Source: Tipula vernalis (taxonomy: Eukaryota > Arthropoda > Insecta > Diptera > Tipulidae). From it: 64,000 nucleotides of DNA. Position 1 is the first letter of the stretch. Each line of letters begins with the position of its first letter. The DNA is taken from the NCBI GenBank assembly GCA_958295665.1, contig OY282559.1, forward strand, positions 128,687,605-128,751,604, read 5' to 3'. Under the pieces are notes generated by a model. The model was not told where the DNA came from and ran no database searches. It saw only the letters and a list, made by a program, of their open reading frames with translations. Below, piece after piece: positions 36,829-48,338 of the stretch. A program made the translations under genes and the position numbers.

Positions 36829-38187
36829 CTAGACGCTTATATAAACTTCTAGACCACGTTCTTGCTTTGCTAGCCGTATATTTATGGCTTCTATGCTTCG
36901 ACATATCCTTTCAAGGGGGTTATCATTCATAGCATTAGATGATTGCTGTACAATTTTTGAATAACTTTTCCGCTCTGTACCTCTAACTGGTGGTTTTGGC
37001 TCCGCTTGGGTTTTAGTTGGTTTCTCTCTGGTAACCTTAGGGTTTTGAGGAAACTGATGCATTTTGTTTCATAGCTTTTGAAGTTCTTTGGCTACTTCAC
37101 AGTCTCTATAATTTGCAGGATGATGCCCTTTACAGTTTATACATTTTGCAGGGGTGTTTCTACTTTTTGTACACTCTTTCGTGTTGTGTTTTCCAGCACA
37201 TTTTACGCATCTTGGCTCCCGTCTGCAATATTTTTGCATGTGGTTGAAACCTTGACATTTTTTGCATTGAGGTATTAGCCTCGTGTTTATTTTTAGCGGT
37301 TCTATTTTAACTCTCTTATAAAGAATTGCTTTGATGTTGAATATGTTTACAACTTTCTTCTTTTTGTTAAAAGTAAGCATAAAGAGTGGAAGCCCCGTTT
37401 TTTTGACTTGATTGTTCGCACCTCTCTCTCGTTTTAGGATGTTTACTGCATCTTCTATTTGCAGATCTTTTGCCTTTAGGTTCTACATTATGCCCTCCTT
37501 CTTACACGTTGGATAAAGGCCTCTTCATCAAGGCGCGTTCATTTTTATCTTCGTATGTGAATCATTCTTTACCTTCCGTATTGAGCTTTGTTGCTAGAGC
37601 TCTATATGTACCGGAATCTGGTGTATTGATTTATCACACGTTATTGTTTAGTGACCCTTTTCTTTCGGTACAACCTTTTGTTGTCGATTTTGTTGCTGTT
37701 GCTGGTGAGCTCGTTTGGTATTAGTATCACCAGTTACTAATACATTAGTTTGCGAATGACCTCCAACTTCAGGCGAGAATTCTGCTTTTCGTTTTTTGGT
37801 AGGTCTTTTCTTCCTTTTCAGTACCCAATCTGTTTCTCTCACGAGATCCTCTTCATCAGTATGGAACTCATTGTTATAACTGGTGTGAGTACTTGCTTCA
37901 ATATAACAAGTTAGCGGGTTTTCAGAAATCTCCATTGGTTTGGGCTTCTTCAATTCTTTATTTTCTTTTTTTAGTTTTTCAATTCCGCTTCTTAGTTGGG
38001 TTAAAAGTACATCTACTTCACTGAGTTTTCGACAGAGTTCAGCGTTTTCGTCTTTCTGCTGATTTGCAGAGTTAGTAGCTTTGTTTGGTGATCTTGACAA
38101 CATTGAACTTCTTTCGAATGGGTTTAGCAATGATTGGCTCACCCCAGAATCCATTGAGCCAGCCTCATAAGAGGGTGGATTAGCCAA
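36829..38187 (-). pseudogene. Jockey ORF1 (Gag-like nucleic-acid-binding protein), decayed
   Basis: The first part (38187-37648) starts MANPPSYEAGSMDSGVSQ, followed by a probable coiled coil (LCRKLSEVDVLLTQLRSGIE then KENKELKK), a basic patch (KRKKRPTKKRKAEF) and a Gln run. After broken sequence, 37380-37069 gives the RNA-recognition end and three CCHC zinc knuckles: CKKCQGFNHMQKYC, CVKCAGKHNTKEC, CINCKGHHPANYRDC. A last piece (37062-36829) is the Pro-rich C-terminus. ORF1 proteins coat LINE RNA. The parts are in different frames. Confidence 0.88.
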
Positions 38188-38435
38188 CTGGGTAGTTGGT
38201 TTACCACCTGAGGTATTTCCTACTTTTTGTGTTGTATTTATTGCTTAAAACTTGTTATGTATCAACTACCAACCTAACCATAACATCATTTGCAATGTTC
38301 TCGGTGGTCGGTTATTCCGCCGTATCTCGGTCGCCAGATTCTCGTTAGTTAATTTGCAGGAAGTACCACGTGTAGGTGAGGTTGACATTTGGGCTATTAT
38401 ATTAAGACCATCTAAACTGGCGCCCCTTACTCCCC

Positions 38436-38447
38436 GATTTTAATGAT
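38436..38447. repeat. target-site duplication of Jockey copy 2, right
   Basis: GATTTTAATGAT, adjoining the 5' end of the minus-strand element. Confidence 0.9.
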
Positions 38448-40172
38448 GATTAATTTTTAGGGCCATTTTAGCTTAGTTTAGCTTAGTTTAGAGAGAGTCA
38501 TGGATTAATCGACCTGCAGACCAGTTTTTGAATTCCTAGGATATTTGCTGTGCTCGTTTTATGACAAGATTCTAACAGAAATAAAGCGAAATCCCATATA
38601 TGAACTTAGCACTAATAGCGCAACTATAAATTATTGCTATAAAGCACATACATGTTATATAAAACTAAATTTTACAAAAATCATACAAATTCAGAAGCAA
38701 TTTAAAAAATTAAACAAAAAGGCGGATAATTGGCTAGAATCATTAGCCGCTTGTGTAGCATAAAATTGGAAACAAGAAATAATCCGCGTTATCGTCAAGG
38801 AACAAAAAAAATACGAGATAACGGAAAATTTTACATTTTCCCAGGCCATAATTAACCAATATATGGTTCGGAATCGCGTGTCAAAACCAATATTGAAACT
38901 AGACTTTCTTTATTTTATCTTATCTTATCTTTTATTTTATCTAATATGAGTATGCGCCGAAAATTCGATGGTTTAAGCCAAAAAAAAAAAAAACAGAGTT
39001 CTAAAGATATAATTATGTTTTTAATAAAAGTTTTCTCTCACATCGTCAAGAAATTATTTTTTGCGGACCTGGGTCAAACAAATCTTTTTCATATACACAA
39101 ACTATATACCCTAATCTATTGTACACATATCACAATTACAACAAAAACTACCTGACATTTTTTTTTCTTGGTGCGTACAATAATAGAATACTAATGAAAG
39201 GGTTAACCTTTTTTTTTTTTGTAAGTTTTGGCTCGTCATCCGTTTCTCATCCTTTATTATGCGTTAGTAAAAAAATACAGTTTTTTATAGAAAAAAAGTT
39301 TTTTTTTTGGTAAGCTCATCTGCATACGCGTTTTTTTCACTTTCGATTCTCTTCAACATCATCAAATAACCGTGTGAATAATCTTCACGTTTTGTTTTGA
39401 TTTTTTACATTTCGATTTTTTTGCTTTCCTTTAATTTTTTCTATTATTTGATATTAGGAAGTGGTGTGTCTTAAAGAAAAATCTATCAAGACGAAAAAAG
39501 GGATACGCGATTTTTATTTGCTTCATGATTGTACATTCGAATGTGGGATTAGTTGCTCGATACTATATGCTCTTGTTGAATTACGGTATATTTGGATAAA
39601 GGTGCATATAGTTTATTGGTTTCATTTACAACGGGAATGATTTACTGTTTTATTTCAATTGGCTTCGTAAACAAAATCAAATTTTTGAATACTACAAGTT
39701 GATCTTGGCAACGGAGGTACGTACGCCTGCGTTCAATGGTAAATGATCAAAAAATACGGAACGGATCAAAAAATGAACGGAAGCCTTAATCATAAACATA
39801 AGGAAAGTTCTAATCAATTTTTACCTGCGCAGTGAAAAATCAACCTCACCATCGTGCAATTTCACGGAACAAGCAGTGTGATCGATTAATTTTTGGGTGT
39901 TGGTAAACGAGGTTATCAAACAATAACTAATCAAAGGCCCAGATCTAAAAGAGATCATCACGAAATGCAAAATTGCAAAGAAATAAAGATTATAACAAGA
40001 GAGGTCCAACGAAATAGTCCCGGTGACATCATAGAAATGAAAGGAAATTCTAATAAGAAAAATAATTGAACAAATCATCCTCCTCTTCAATTGTTTAGTA
40101 GCTAATTCCTATTAAAAAAAACAACGAGCGAGTTCACGCTCAACTATTGAACTATTGAATCATCGCTGACTG
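38448..40172. other. AT-rich region without a gene
   Basis: Poly-T runs around 39150-39310 and small chance frames. Nothing recognised. Confidence 0.5.
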
Positions 40173-40976
40173 TACACAGTTGAAAAAATAATTTTAATTT
40201 GTAATTCATGTCTTGCCTTAGGACTGATGTAATACAAGTTATTATTAAATTGTAAAGTAATTATTGCATTAAAATGGAATTTTAAGGCAATTATGAAGAT
40301 TCTAAAGCAGTATTTGCATTAAAAGTTAATTTTAATAAAACTATTAAAAATTTTAAAGCAACATGCTCAAATTCAACATAAAATTCGCTAAAATACGCGG
40401 ACTTAAATGTTATATGAATAATAAATTCATGCACGTGTTTTGCTTAACAGATATAAAATTCGCTAAATCAACCCGACTAAATGACAAATAAAATAATTGG
40501 ATTTTCTATATTCGAACATATCTATTACGTTAAAAGTAAGCTTTTCAGTTCTTATTTCTTAATTTATAATTTATTACTAGGCGAATAATACAGTGAACTA
40601 GCCCGCTATATTAATGATGAATGTTTGATTTTTCAAAGTAAACTGCTCTCTGAGATTTCGACCTTCAAGGCACCAAAAACAAAGACCAAATGACCAAACC
40701 ACAACTTGCTTTAAAATTTAATACTTCTAAAATATTTTATTAATGCAGTTTTTGATAAATTTTAATGCAGTTGATTGACGGTTCTTTTACAACTTGCTTT
40801 ACATCCTAATGGAATGTTGCACTTAAATTTAAGGTAATCGCTGTATTACAAATTAATGGAAATTGTATTAAAATCCTTTTTAATGCAAGCTTTGTATTAT
40901 TTTGTAACACAGCCTTCCACTGGACCTACATGTGATGCAATTTACATTACATAGGCAATATTTTTTTAACTGTGTA
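40173..40976. mobile_element. 0.8-kb MITE with TA-flanked TIRs
   Basis: TACACAGTTGAAAAAATA at 40173-40190 and its complement (17 of 18 identical) at 40959-40976. If the outer TA is the target duplication, the ends are CACAGTT, consistent with a Tc1/mariner-type MITE. The interior contains TTAATGCA at three sites in the right half and in reverse orientation at two sites in the left half, as subterminal transposase-binding repeats often do. No coding sequence. Confidence 0.7.
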
Positions 40977-41011
40977 ATATACCCTGAAGGGTCGCTATTG
41001 TTCGCTCATAT

Positions 41012-42104
41012 TTAAATTAAGATGCGTATGTGATAATTGAAAAGTTGCACTGTTAGCTGGAAATCGGCATGTTTTAACATACACTTGGGGTCTAGCATTA
41101 GGATTCCTGATTTATTTAAAATTATCGTGCTTAGCTCCCGATTACATATTAAGCTGACCGTTTGAGGTGTGCTTACTAAGCATGTCAATTGATTGGTGCC
41201 TATTTGAGTCCAATAAGTTTGTTGATTTGCCATCCTTATTGTACAGTTTGGACGACTCTCGCTTACGTGCTTCAGCAGATTAATTTTACATTGTGACTGT
41301 TGAGATGGTGTGTTATAAATTGGTGAAATATTGCACAAATATTCAATATGCTTTAGTTCAATGCATCGTTGTAGATCTCGATTAGTTAAATGAGCAAAAT
41401 GATCTCGTGGTAAGTCGATTATCAGCAGTTACGTTTGGATTATGGATTACGTATGGGGGAAATAATTGATATACCTACGTGTATGCCAATGGTATCTTTA
41501 CAAGGAATAGAATATTGTTGGCTGTAACTCTTGTGTGGACCGTTAATATCTTGTAAATATGTGCAAGGTCGTTTTTGTTGTCTCCCTCAGGAATTTGCAT
41601 CGTTACTAGCAAGGCTGGATGGAAATGGCCCAGTAATTCTCTGCTTTTCGGCTGTCTGCCTTATGACCAACATTATTTGAATTGTGAAGGTTGTGATAGT
41701 CTGCACTCTATTGTAATGATCATATTTATTCATTCAGTTGTTATATCAGAATTCAGAGCATCACACACTGCTTGCCATCCCTTTTGACAGGCCTCATCTA
41801 AATCACAATAAAAATGAAATGAATTCATATTTTTGTTGTTCTCATCTAAATGCTTGAGATAGTGTTCTAAACATCTGATGTCTTCCCAATATTCGGTTAA
41901 ATTATAATTTATGATGATTTTCCACTGTAATGCCATTAAGTTGACAGTTCCAGAGTTTTGAAAATAAATTCCTTTATTAGATGGTAAAGGCTCTATTGTG
42001 GTTAACGATGTAGCAGAGGATAAAAGCATTTGTATCATTCCGACTATCAATAACATCAGTCGCAAAGTTGTTGCTTTCTTGACTACTGTTTTGATGTGGT
42101 ACAA
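41012..42104 (-). pseudogene. env-like glycoprotein remnant
   Basis: The first piece (42104-41730) has a hydrophobic signal-like stretch (LRLMLLIVGMIQMLLSSA) followed by IYFQNSGTVNLMALQWKIII, the N-terminal pattern of insect retroelement envelopes related to baculovirus F proteins. After broken sequence, 41338-41012 gives a Cys-containing segment (CTIRMANQQTYWTQIG, LTCLVSTPQTVSLICNREL, then SGILMLDPKCMLKHADFQL) resembling the C-terminal half of the same ectodomain. The frame in between is open only in parts. In an intact element this would be a membrane fusion glycoprotein; here it is plainly dead. No transmembrane anchor is recognised. Confidence 0.7.
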
Positions 42105-42148
42105 TCTTTGATGTTTAACTTCTCTAAGAGGTTGAACACATAACGGAG

Positions 42149-43585
42149 CTATTGGTCGTAGTTGTTGGTTGACAGATCCATGTGAACATTTTTATCTGCT
42201 ATCGCCTCGGGTGGGATTGATCGTAAAGTTGCACCGATTAAGAAGTGGCCAGGAGTTAAAAAAGTGATGTCTGTGGGTTCGGATGTCATTGGTGTCAGAG
42301 GTCTTGAATTTAAGCAAGTTTCTACTTGTGAAGTGATCGTTGATAGTTTTCCGAAAATCAAAGTTGCTTCCCCAATGACCTTCACTAAACGTTTTCCAAA
42401 TTGGGGTAAGGCTAGAGGTATGAAATCCCCTGTTGTTCCATCGTTTACCAATAGTTGGGTAATTTCTTTCGACGATTTTAATTTTAAGCGCCAACAAAAT
42501 TAGAGCCGTTGTCGCTGTACATATCACCGCATAATCTGCGATGAAACCTTCGATGGTTAGATCACTGGCTGGCTCAATGTGTATGGCTTTAGTTGTCATG
42601 TAAACAAAGATTGCCAAATATCCTTTGTGAGCCTTGTGACCTCTTCCCTTTGTTGTGCGAATCAGAGATGGTCCCGCATAATCGACTCCGGTTCTCAAAA
42701 ATGGTCTTCCATGCATGATACATACGTATACTGCTGGTAAATTTCCCATGAGCTCTGTTCTAGTTTTAGAAGTGAACCGATAACAGCTTGTGTACGATCC
42801 TGTATCTGGTGTGAAGATGAGCCAATTGTTTGTTCATGTGATTCTTGAATCAGTAGCTTGGCGATTGGATGGTCTTTTGGAATGATAACTGGATTCTTCT
42901 CACAATAGGTCTATATGGTGTGAACTCGACTACCGACGCGCAAAACATCATCATGTAGGAATTGGAGGCAATGATTTAATCTTACTTGTATTTGCTTTTC
43001 CCTTCTGTTTTAAAAGATCCCGAATTTCATTTTTGAAATCTCTTGAAGTCTCTGCGCTATTTAAATCAGAATTTGCGTGGAATGTTTTATTTCTTCTGCC
43101 ATAATCCTGAAACATGCCATAATCCTGATTATGGTATTAAAATTTGAGAATTTTAAATATAATTGATCAAAAGGGCTGTCTACGTTAAGCGTAGTGGCCC
43201 CCAATAGGTGTTGTTGGAGCTGGATTGATTCAAAGACTTTCTGAGGACCGTCCCACCGTAAATTGTGTATGATTAATTGACTAGCTTCGATACCCCTAGA
43301 TGTACAATCTGCGGGGTGGTCGGGTGATTTGACATAAAACCACTGAGATGGAGTAGTTAAATTCTGGATCCCTGAGATTCGGTTTGCTGCAAATGTCTTA
43401 AACTTATGGGGTCTGCTTTTCATCCACCTCAGCGCAATCATCGAATCCGTCTAAAAATATATTGGTGTTTCATCAAACTTCATAACTTATTGTACTTTGT
43501 TCATTAAGTTCAGTTAAGTTGTTGTCCTGTCGTAAAAGTATATCACTGCTGCGTAACCGATATCGAACTCCGAAGGGAGTTCCGT
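42149..43585 (-). pseudogene. BEL/Pao pol: RNase H, connection and integrase, decayed
   Basis: Recognisable pieces are TDSMIALRWMKS (RNase H end, broken by stops just before it), TFAANRISGIQNLTTPSQWF and SPDHPADCTSRG (the family hallmark NPADCASRG), then integrase: MGNLPAVYVCIMHGRPFLRT, GVDYAGP, GRGHKAHKGYLAIFVYMTTK, AIHIEPASDLT. The integrase C-terminal part follows in another frame: CLNSRPLTPMTSEPTD and FLTPGHFLIGATLRSI. The first catalytic Asp (GVDYAGP) is kept; the second catalytic region (SDNGTNF in relatives) is missing. Confidence 0.88.
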
Positions 43586-43631
43586 CACACCGGCCTTTTA
43601 ATGGATTTACAGGGGCAACAAATCATTGACC

Positions 43632-43701
43632 CATTAACCTCCTGCTTTGGCCAGGACGCCGTCTCAAACGAAAGCAACCCCACACTGTCAATCTTAGACA
43701 A
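43632..43701 (+). repeat. internal duplication, copy A
   Basis: Segment from CATTAACCTCCTGCTTTGGC to CTGTCAATCTTAGACA is repeated at 44235-44302 with about 85 percent identity by eye. Confidence 0.85.
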
Positions 43702-44234
43702 ATCGACAACAAAACCAGAGATAACGGAATTGTTAAAAAGATATTCCGAAATAACCAACAGCGGGCTCAGCACGGCCGGAATTAAGCATTCTGCTACACA
43801 TCGGCTAGAAACGCAAGGACCACCGATCTCTTGCAAAACAAAACGTCTAGCACTCGATAAACTGAAACTAGCAAGAGAGGAATTTAATCATATGTTAGCA
43901 CAGGGAATTTGCCAACCGAGGAGTAGCCACTGGTCCAGCCCACTTTACCTGGTAGAATAGAAGAACGGAACGTGGAGACCTTATGGAAATTACCGCGCGT
44001 TAAACAGGATAATGGTTCCAGACCGGTACCGATATCCACACCTACAAGATTTTTCGTACCAACTAGAAGGCTGCTACATATTCAGCACATTATACCCTGT
44101 CCACGCGTACCACCAATTTCCAATCGAACCAGAAGACAAACCAAAACGGCAATCACCACTCCTTTCGGCCTATTCGACTTTACAAAAAAGACGTTTGGAT
44201 TAAGAAACACGGCACAAACTTTTAAACGGCTAAT

Positions 44235-44302
44235 GCATAACCTCCTGCTTTGCCAAGTGTGCCATCTCAAATGTAAGCAAACCCACATTGTCAATCTTAG
44301 AC
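44235..44302 (+). repeat. internal duplication, copy B
   Basis: CATAACCTCCTGCTTTGCCA to TTGTCAATCTTAGACCA; sits where the RT active site would be. Confidence 0.85.
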
Positions 44303-44939
44303 CAGCAACACTGTTAACACATCCATCGTTATCCGCACGACTCGCAATCATGGTGGATGCCTCAGATACAGCACTTGGGGCTGTGGTACAGAAATACACC
44401 TCCGGAATTTGGCAACCGCTCGGTACAGTGCTTATGATAGAGAGTTGCTTGATGCTTATTCTGACATTAAACACTTCAAACACTTGCTGGAAGGTCGTCA
44501 ACTCACATTGTTCACAGACCATAAACCCTTAATATACGCATTCTAACAAAATCAAGAAAAAACATCTCCTCGTCAATTTCGGCATCTTGACTTCATCGGA
44601 AAATTTACTAGCGATATCCAACACATCTCCGACATAAATAATGTCGTCGCAAATACTCTCTCTCGTATTAATCAAATTTATATACCTGAAAGTATTGATA
44701 ATGCGGTAATAGCAGATGCTCAAACCAATGACAACAAACTCCGAGAGCTACTCAGTAACATAACTACAGCAAATACCCCTCGCTTTCAACGCAAATAAAT
44801 CAATTTGTTGTGACATATCAACTGGTACATCAAGACCTTTCATTCCACTAATTTTTCGGAAAACTGTTTTTGAAACTTTACACAATCTATCACATCCAGG
44901 CGTAAAAGCTTCTGTACAACTTTTAATAAAAAATGTTAT

Positions 44940-45640
44940 TCCGCAGAAATTCGCCTCGATATCATTGGTCCTCTACCGATTTCCGGAAACAACCGATACT
45001 GCGTGACGTTAATAGATCGTTACTCACGTTGTGCTGAACCGATTCCAGTACCACCCCCAATTTAAGTCACAACTATTCGAGAAGCTATCAGCCTTACTCG
45101 GACTCCAACACAGAAGAACAACTACCTACAATCGAAAAAGTAACGGCATACTAGAAAGGTGACACCGCATTATAAAAGGCGCAATTATGTGCTACAACAA
45201 AATAACGGATTGGGCAGAACTACTACCATCAGCCATGCTAGAATTACGTACAACATACAGCGAAGAACTGAAAACAACACCAGTAGAGTTAGTCTACGGT
45301 TGCACGATAAAAATACCTGGACAATTTTTCAGTCAACCTTTAGGTAACAAAATTATCCAAACGAATTCGTCAAAAATCTCCAAAAGCATTTTGAAGAAAG
45401 TAAACCAGCACCAGCATCAAGACACAGCAACGAAAAAATTTTCTTGGCCAAAGATTTAAATAACACCACATACGTGGTGACAGACGCGATAAGGAAAACT
45501 TTAGAGCCATGAAGTGATTGAAAGAACCAAAAAGACATTCATCATATCAATACATGGAAAAAACATCGTGTCGATAGACCGAATAAAACCATGCCATCAA
45601 GAGAACACACAGTTTGAGCAAACAGCAAAAAGAGAATTGC
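44940..45640 (+). pseudogene. Gypsy integrase fragment
   Basis: Pieces include FPETTD..VTLIDRYSRCAEPIPV (start of the catalytic core), YNRKSNGILER (the catalytic Glu region), then LPSAMLELRTTYSEELKTTP and ELVYGCTIKIPGQFFSQPL, and a C-terminal VIERTKKTFIISIHGKN. The second catalytic Asp region is deleted and several stops intervene. Confidence 0.8.
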
Positions 45641-45769
45641 AAAACTCTTAACAACTTCTCTCTTAAAACTAAAAGTTCTTGACATTTGTTGCAATTACAT
45701 GATTTATGCTTATAAAAAGAAAGAGAGAAATTATAGATGGACACAAAAATTAACGAGAAAATATAAATA

Positions 45770-46930
45770 AATTATCAAGCTTAAAGCTCATTAAGAATAA
45801 ATACTCTAAATTATCTCAAAATACCACCTTCATTTATAATTTGAAATTTGAAGGTTTTCTTTGAAAAGCTCTTAAAACTAAAAGCTCTTAATAATTTACA
45901 TTGATCACACCCAAAGTTCTGTCATCCCTTGTAATATCAAAGTTCGAAGCAAAATGAGTAAAAACAATGAGCAAAATGAATTAGTTTAAAAAGCTTCGAT
46001 AAGCGAAAGCTTTTAAAACTAAAGCTCTTAACATTTTTTCAAATACATAATTTATGCTCATAAAACATTTTATCAAAACCCTGAAATTATTAAAAAGCTC
46101 AAAAATGTAATGTTCAAACCCAAAAAGTATATATTAATTGTCAAGCTTAAAGCTTATTGAAAACAAATATTTTAAATTTATTCCAAAATCCCACCTTCAT
46201 CTAAACTATCAAATTTCAGAATAAAAAGTAAATGAATTAGTTTAAAAAGCTTCGATACGTGAATGCTCCTAAAACTAAAAGTTCGACATTTTTTTCAAAT
46301 ACATACATAATTTATGTTCATGAAACCTGTTAACAAAAACCTCAAATTATGGAAAGGCTCACTAACGTTAAGTTCAAACACAAAAATCATTGAAAATCCT
46401 AAATTTACCCTAAAATTCCGTTACAAAGTGTAACGGAATTTTGGGATAAATTGTTTTAAAAGTTTCGATTAGTGGAAGCTCTTAAAACTAAAAGCTCTTG
46501 AAACTTTTTGCAAATACTTATTTTTTCTACATAAAATATTGTAACAAAAACCTAAAATTATTAAAAAACTCAGAAATGTTAAGTTTAAACCCAAATACAT
46601 AGTATAAATTAATTATCAAGCTTAAAGCTCATTGAACACAAATGTTCTAAATTTATCCAAAAATACCACCTTTCCTTTGTAATATCAAATTTTAGAGTTA
46701 AATGGTTTGGTTTGAAAACCTCTCAAAACTAAAACCGTTTTGATGATTGAAGATTAACTTTGAAAACCAATATTCTAAATTTTAGCCAAAATTCCATCAC
46801 CCTTTGTGAAATCATATTTCTGAGTAAAGCTTTGAAAAAAGTTAAGTTAAAACCCAAACTTGTTTAAATTAATTATCAAACTTAAAACTAAATAACAATT
46901 TTTGCAAATACATATTTTATGCTTATACAA
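45770..46930. repeat. ~365-bp tandem (satellite-like) repeat, decayed
   Basis: AATTATCAAGCTTAAAGCTC and variants recur at about 45771, 46136, 46611 and 46872, each followed by TCTAAATTTATCCAAAAT and CCACCTT motifs and preceded by ACTAAAAGCTCTTAA and TTTTGCAAATAC. The first spacing is 365 bp; later spacing is irregular through deletion. A 25-bp-arm hairpin (about 46404-46453, CCGTTACAaagTGTAACGG core) lies in the third unit. No coding sequence. Confidence 0.85.
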
Positions 46931-47193
46931 TTGTTTAACAAAACTTACAGATTATTCGATATTTGAGTTGCAAGATGTTTCGTGTCATCTACTCTAACTT
47001 AAAACTAACAATTTGTCTTTTTTATATAAAAATAAAATGTTAACGTCAGCTTTCTTATATTGACGATGTGCATAAAGAATTTAGAACGTTGATTTGTTGA
47101 AACACGTTCCGTTGACACAGCATTTGTGGTATATGGCGTGTTACTACATATAAAATAGGTTTCAAATTGTGTCTGGGAATTTGGTTGATGCAG

Positions 47194-47220
47194 CATTTCT
47201 CGTGTATAGCATGTTGCTAA
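47194..47220 (-). repeat. LTR segment, 3' side
   Basis: 27 bp beginning CATTTCTCGTGTATAGCATG, 26 of 27 identical to 51223-51249. It lies just beyond the polypurine tract, the expected start of the 3' LTR. Confidence 0.85.
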
Positions 47221-47233
47221 ATCTTCCCCCTTT
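47221..47233 (-). promoter_or_regulatory. polypurine tract
   Basis: Minus strand AAAGGGGGAAGAT immediately upstream of the LTR; primes plus-strand DNA synthesis in reverse transcription. Confidence 0.8.
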
Positions 47234-47302
47234 AAAGATCCACGGCCCATGGGTCATGTGTTTAAGGTAACCGTGTGGACCTCTGGTTGAGCTGGTATCT
47301 TT

Positions 47303-48330
47303 TCAGCTACATTTTTTATGTAGGTTTTGTGTATTTTTTTGCCTGAAGCAATTACCACTGTAACTTAGTTGTTTTTTTGCTACTATTTCCTTTCTAAACT
47401 TTGCTTTGTCCTTTCCCTCAATTTGTTTTATGGCCACGTATATCGTGTTCCCGACCTCGTATGTTTTGGGCTCTGCTTTCTTTAAATTTTCTCTTCTTGG
47501 GTTGATTTGTTGAGCGTTTTGAATTCTTTGCACTATGTCTTCATTTATCTTGCAAAGAATAGGTCACTGGGTTTTGTTTTAGTCACTGAATGTACGGTGT
47601 TGTTATATCTATCCACCGCAATATTGACTAGGTCCTTTTTAGGGAGGTCTTTATATTCGCCCATTAGACATCTCGTGATCTCGATGATCGTTGAGTGTAT
47701 CCTTTCGACCGTGCCGTTCACCTCGCTTTTTTGAGATGCAGTAAGGTACATAGATTTGAATTCCAACTGTTTTGATATAATCAGATATCATTGGGCTGAC
47801 AAAATTTGATTCATTATCCGTCACTATTGTTTTAGGTGCGGTGAAATAGTGCAGAATTTTAATGATCTTGCTCCTTAGATGTTCAGCTTCTTTATGTTGA
47901 CTATATCCATGTGGATGATATCTGACGGTTATTTTGGGATTGGTGTTTGTTGTAATTTAGCCTTGTCAGGATGACGGTCATATTTTTTCGCATGACAAGT
48001 TTAGCAGTTCTGTGTATATTTCCTTATCAGGCTTGTCATTTGTGGGAAATAATGTTTCTCCAAAATCTGTTCCTTATTTTCCTGACGGTTTCTATGGGCT
48101 CTTTTATGCTCTGCTTGAATGATATTAAATTTATTCTCTTCATTTTTACGTCTTGTACAATCCTTTGTGTTAATCGAATTTTATGCCTGCTAAGATGCTC
48201 TATGAATACTTCTTGTAATTTTTGGATGTGTTCTTCCGAAATTTTTATTCCATTGATTACGTTTGGGCTAAGCCTTTCTTTTAGAACTCTCGTCAGTGTT
48301 TCTTTGTTTATCTGACTAAGGCAGATGAAA
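47303..48330 (-). pseudogene. errantivirus-like integrase
   Basis: Pieces in order: a zinc-finger end (CHAKKYDRHPDKAKLQQTP), DIIHMDIVNI (first catalytic Asp), TDNESNFVSPMISDYIKTVG (second Asp), then after a frameshift near 47760 SEVNGTVERIHSTIIEITRC (catalytic Glu). The C-terminal domain reads KTYEVGNTIYVAIKQIEGKD and KFRKEIVAKKQ. All DDE residues are visible but the frame is broken at least twice. Confidence 0.88.
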
Positions 48331-48338
48331 TGCCTCCG

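Larger units (their letters stand above)
34242..38435 (-). mobile_element. Jockey-clade LINE, full-length but decayed, copy 2
   Basis: A 4.2-kb minus-strand element bounded by a perfect 12-bp target-site duplication. Its 5' end begins GGGGAGTAAGGGGCGCCAGT; its 3' end has AATAAA followed by an A-rich tail (poly-T at 34242-34260 on the plus strand). Both ORFs are recognisable: ORF1 about 38187-36829 and ORF2 from 36783 down to about 34364. It is clearly related to copy 1 (for example YGIQLWGCTK in both) but older: many stops, frameshifts and loss of the RT active site. Confidence 0.94.
41012..43585 (-). mobile_element. BEL/Pao retrotransposon remnant with env-like region
   Basis: On the minus strand, RNase H (about 43360-43585), the pol connection region (43061-43441), integrase (42149-42749) and an env-like region (41012-42104) occur in BEL/Pao order. 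Gag, protease and most RT are absent, and no LTR is recognised. It abuts a plus-strand Gypsy remnant at about 43590. Confidence 0.88.
43601..44720 (+). pseudogene. Gypsy pol: RT and RNase H, rearranged
   Basis: RT begins with KPEITELLKRYSEI and ICQPRSSHWSSPLYLVE, breaks at a stop, continues in another frame as VPDRYRYPHLQDFSYQLEGC and then KTAITTPFGLFDFTKK. At 44235 the expected YIDD segment is absent and a duplicate of 43632-43701 is present. RNase H resumes with ARLAIMVDASDTALGAVV and TDHKPLIYAF; the last catalytic motif reads VVANTLSRI, with Asn in place of the usual Asp. Confidence 0.85.
43586..45640 (+). mobile_element. CsRn1-like Gypsy remnant
   Basis: Plus-strand pieces in Gypsy order: protease-RT linker and RT start (43601-43960), RT (43965-44230), RNase H (44330-44700), and integrase (44940-45640). 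Phrases such as THRLETQGPPISCK, TTPFGLFDFTKKTFGLRN and VIERTKKTFI fit the CsRn1/Kabuki-like group. It has many frameshifts and no LTRs. The RT core is replaced by a copied 70-bp segment. Confidence 0.85.

Noticed and set aside
39821..40090. 89-codon minus-strand frame
   Set aside because: Hydrophobic chance frame; no domain or neighbours that support it.
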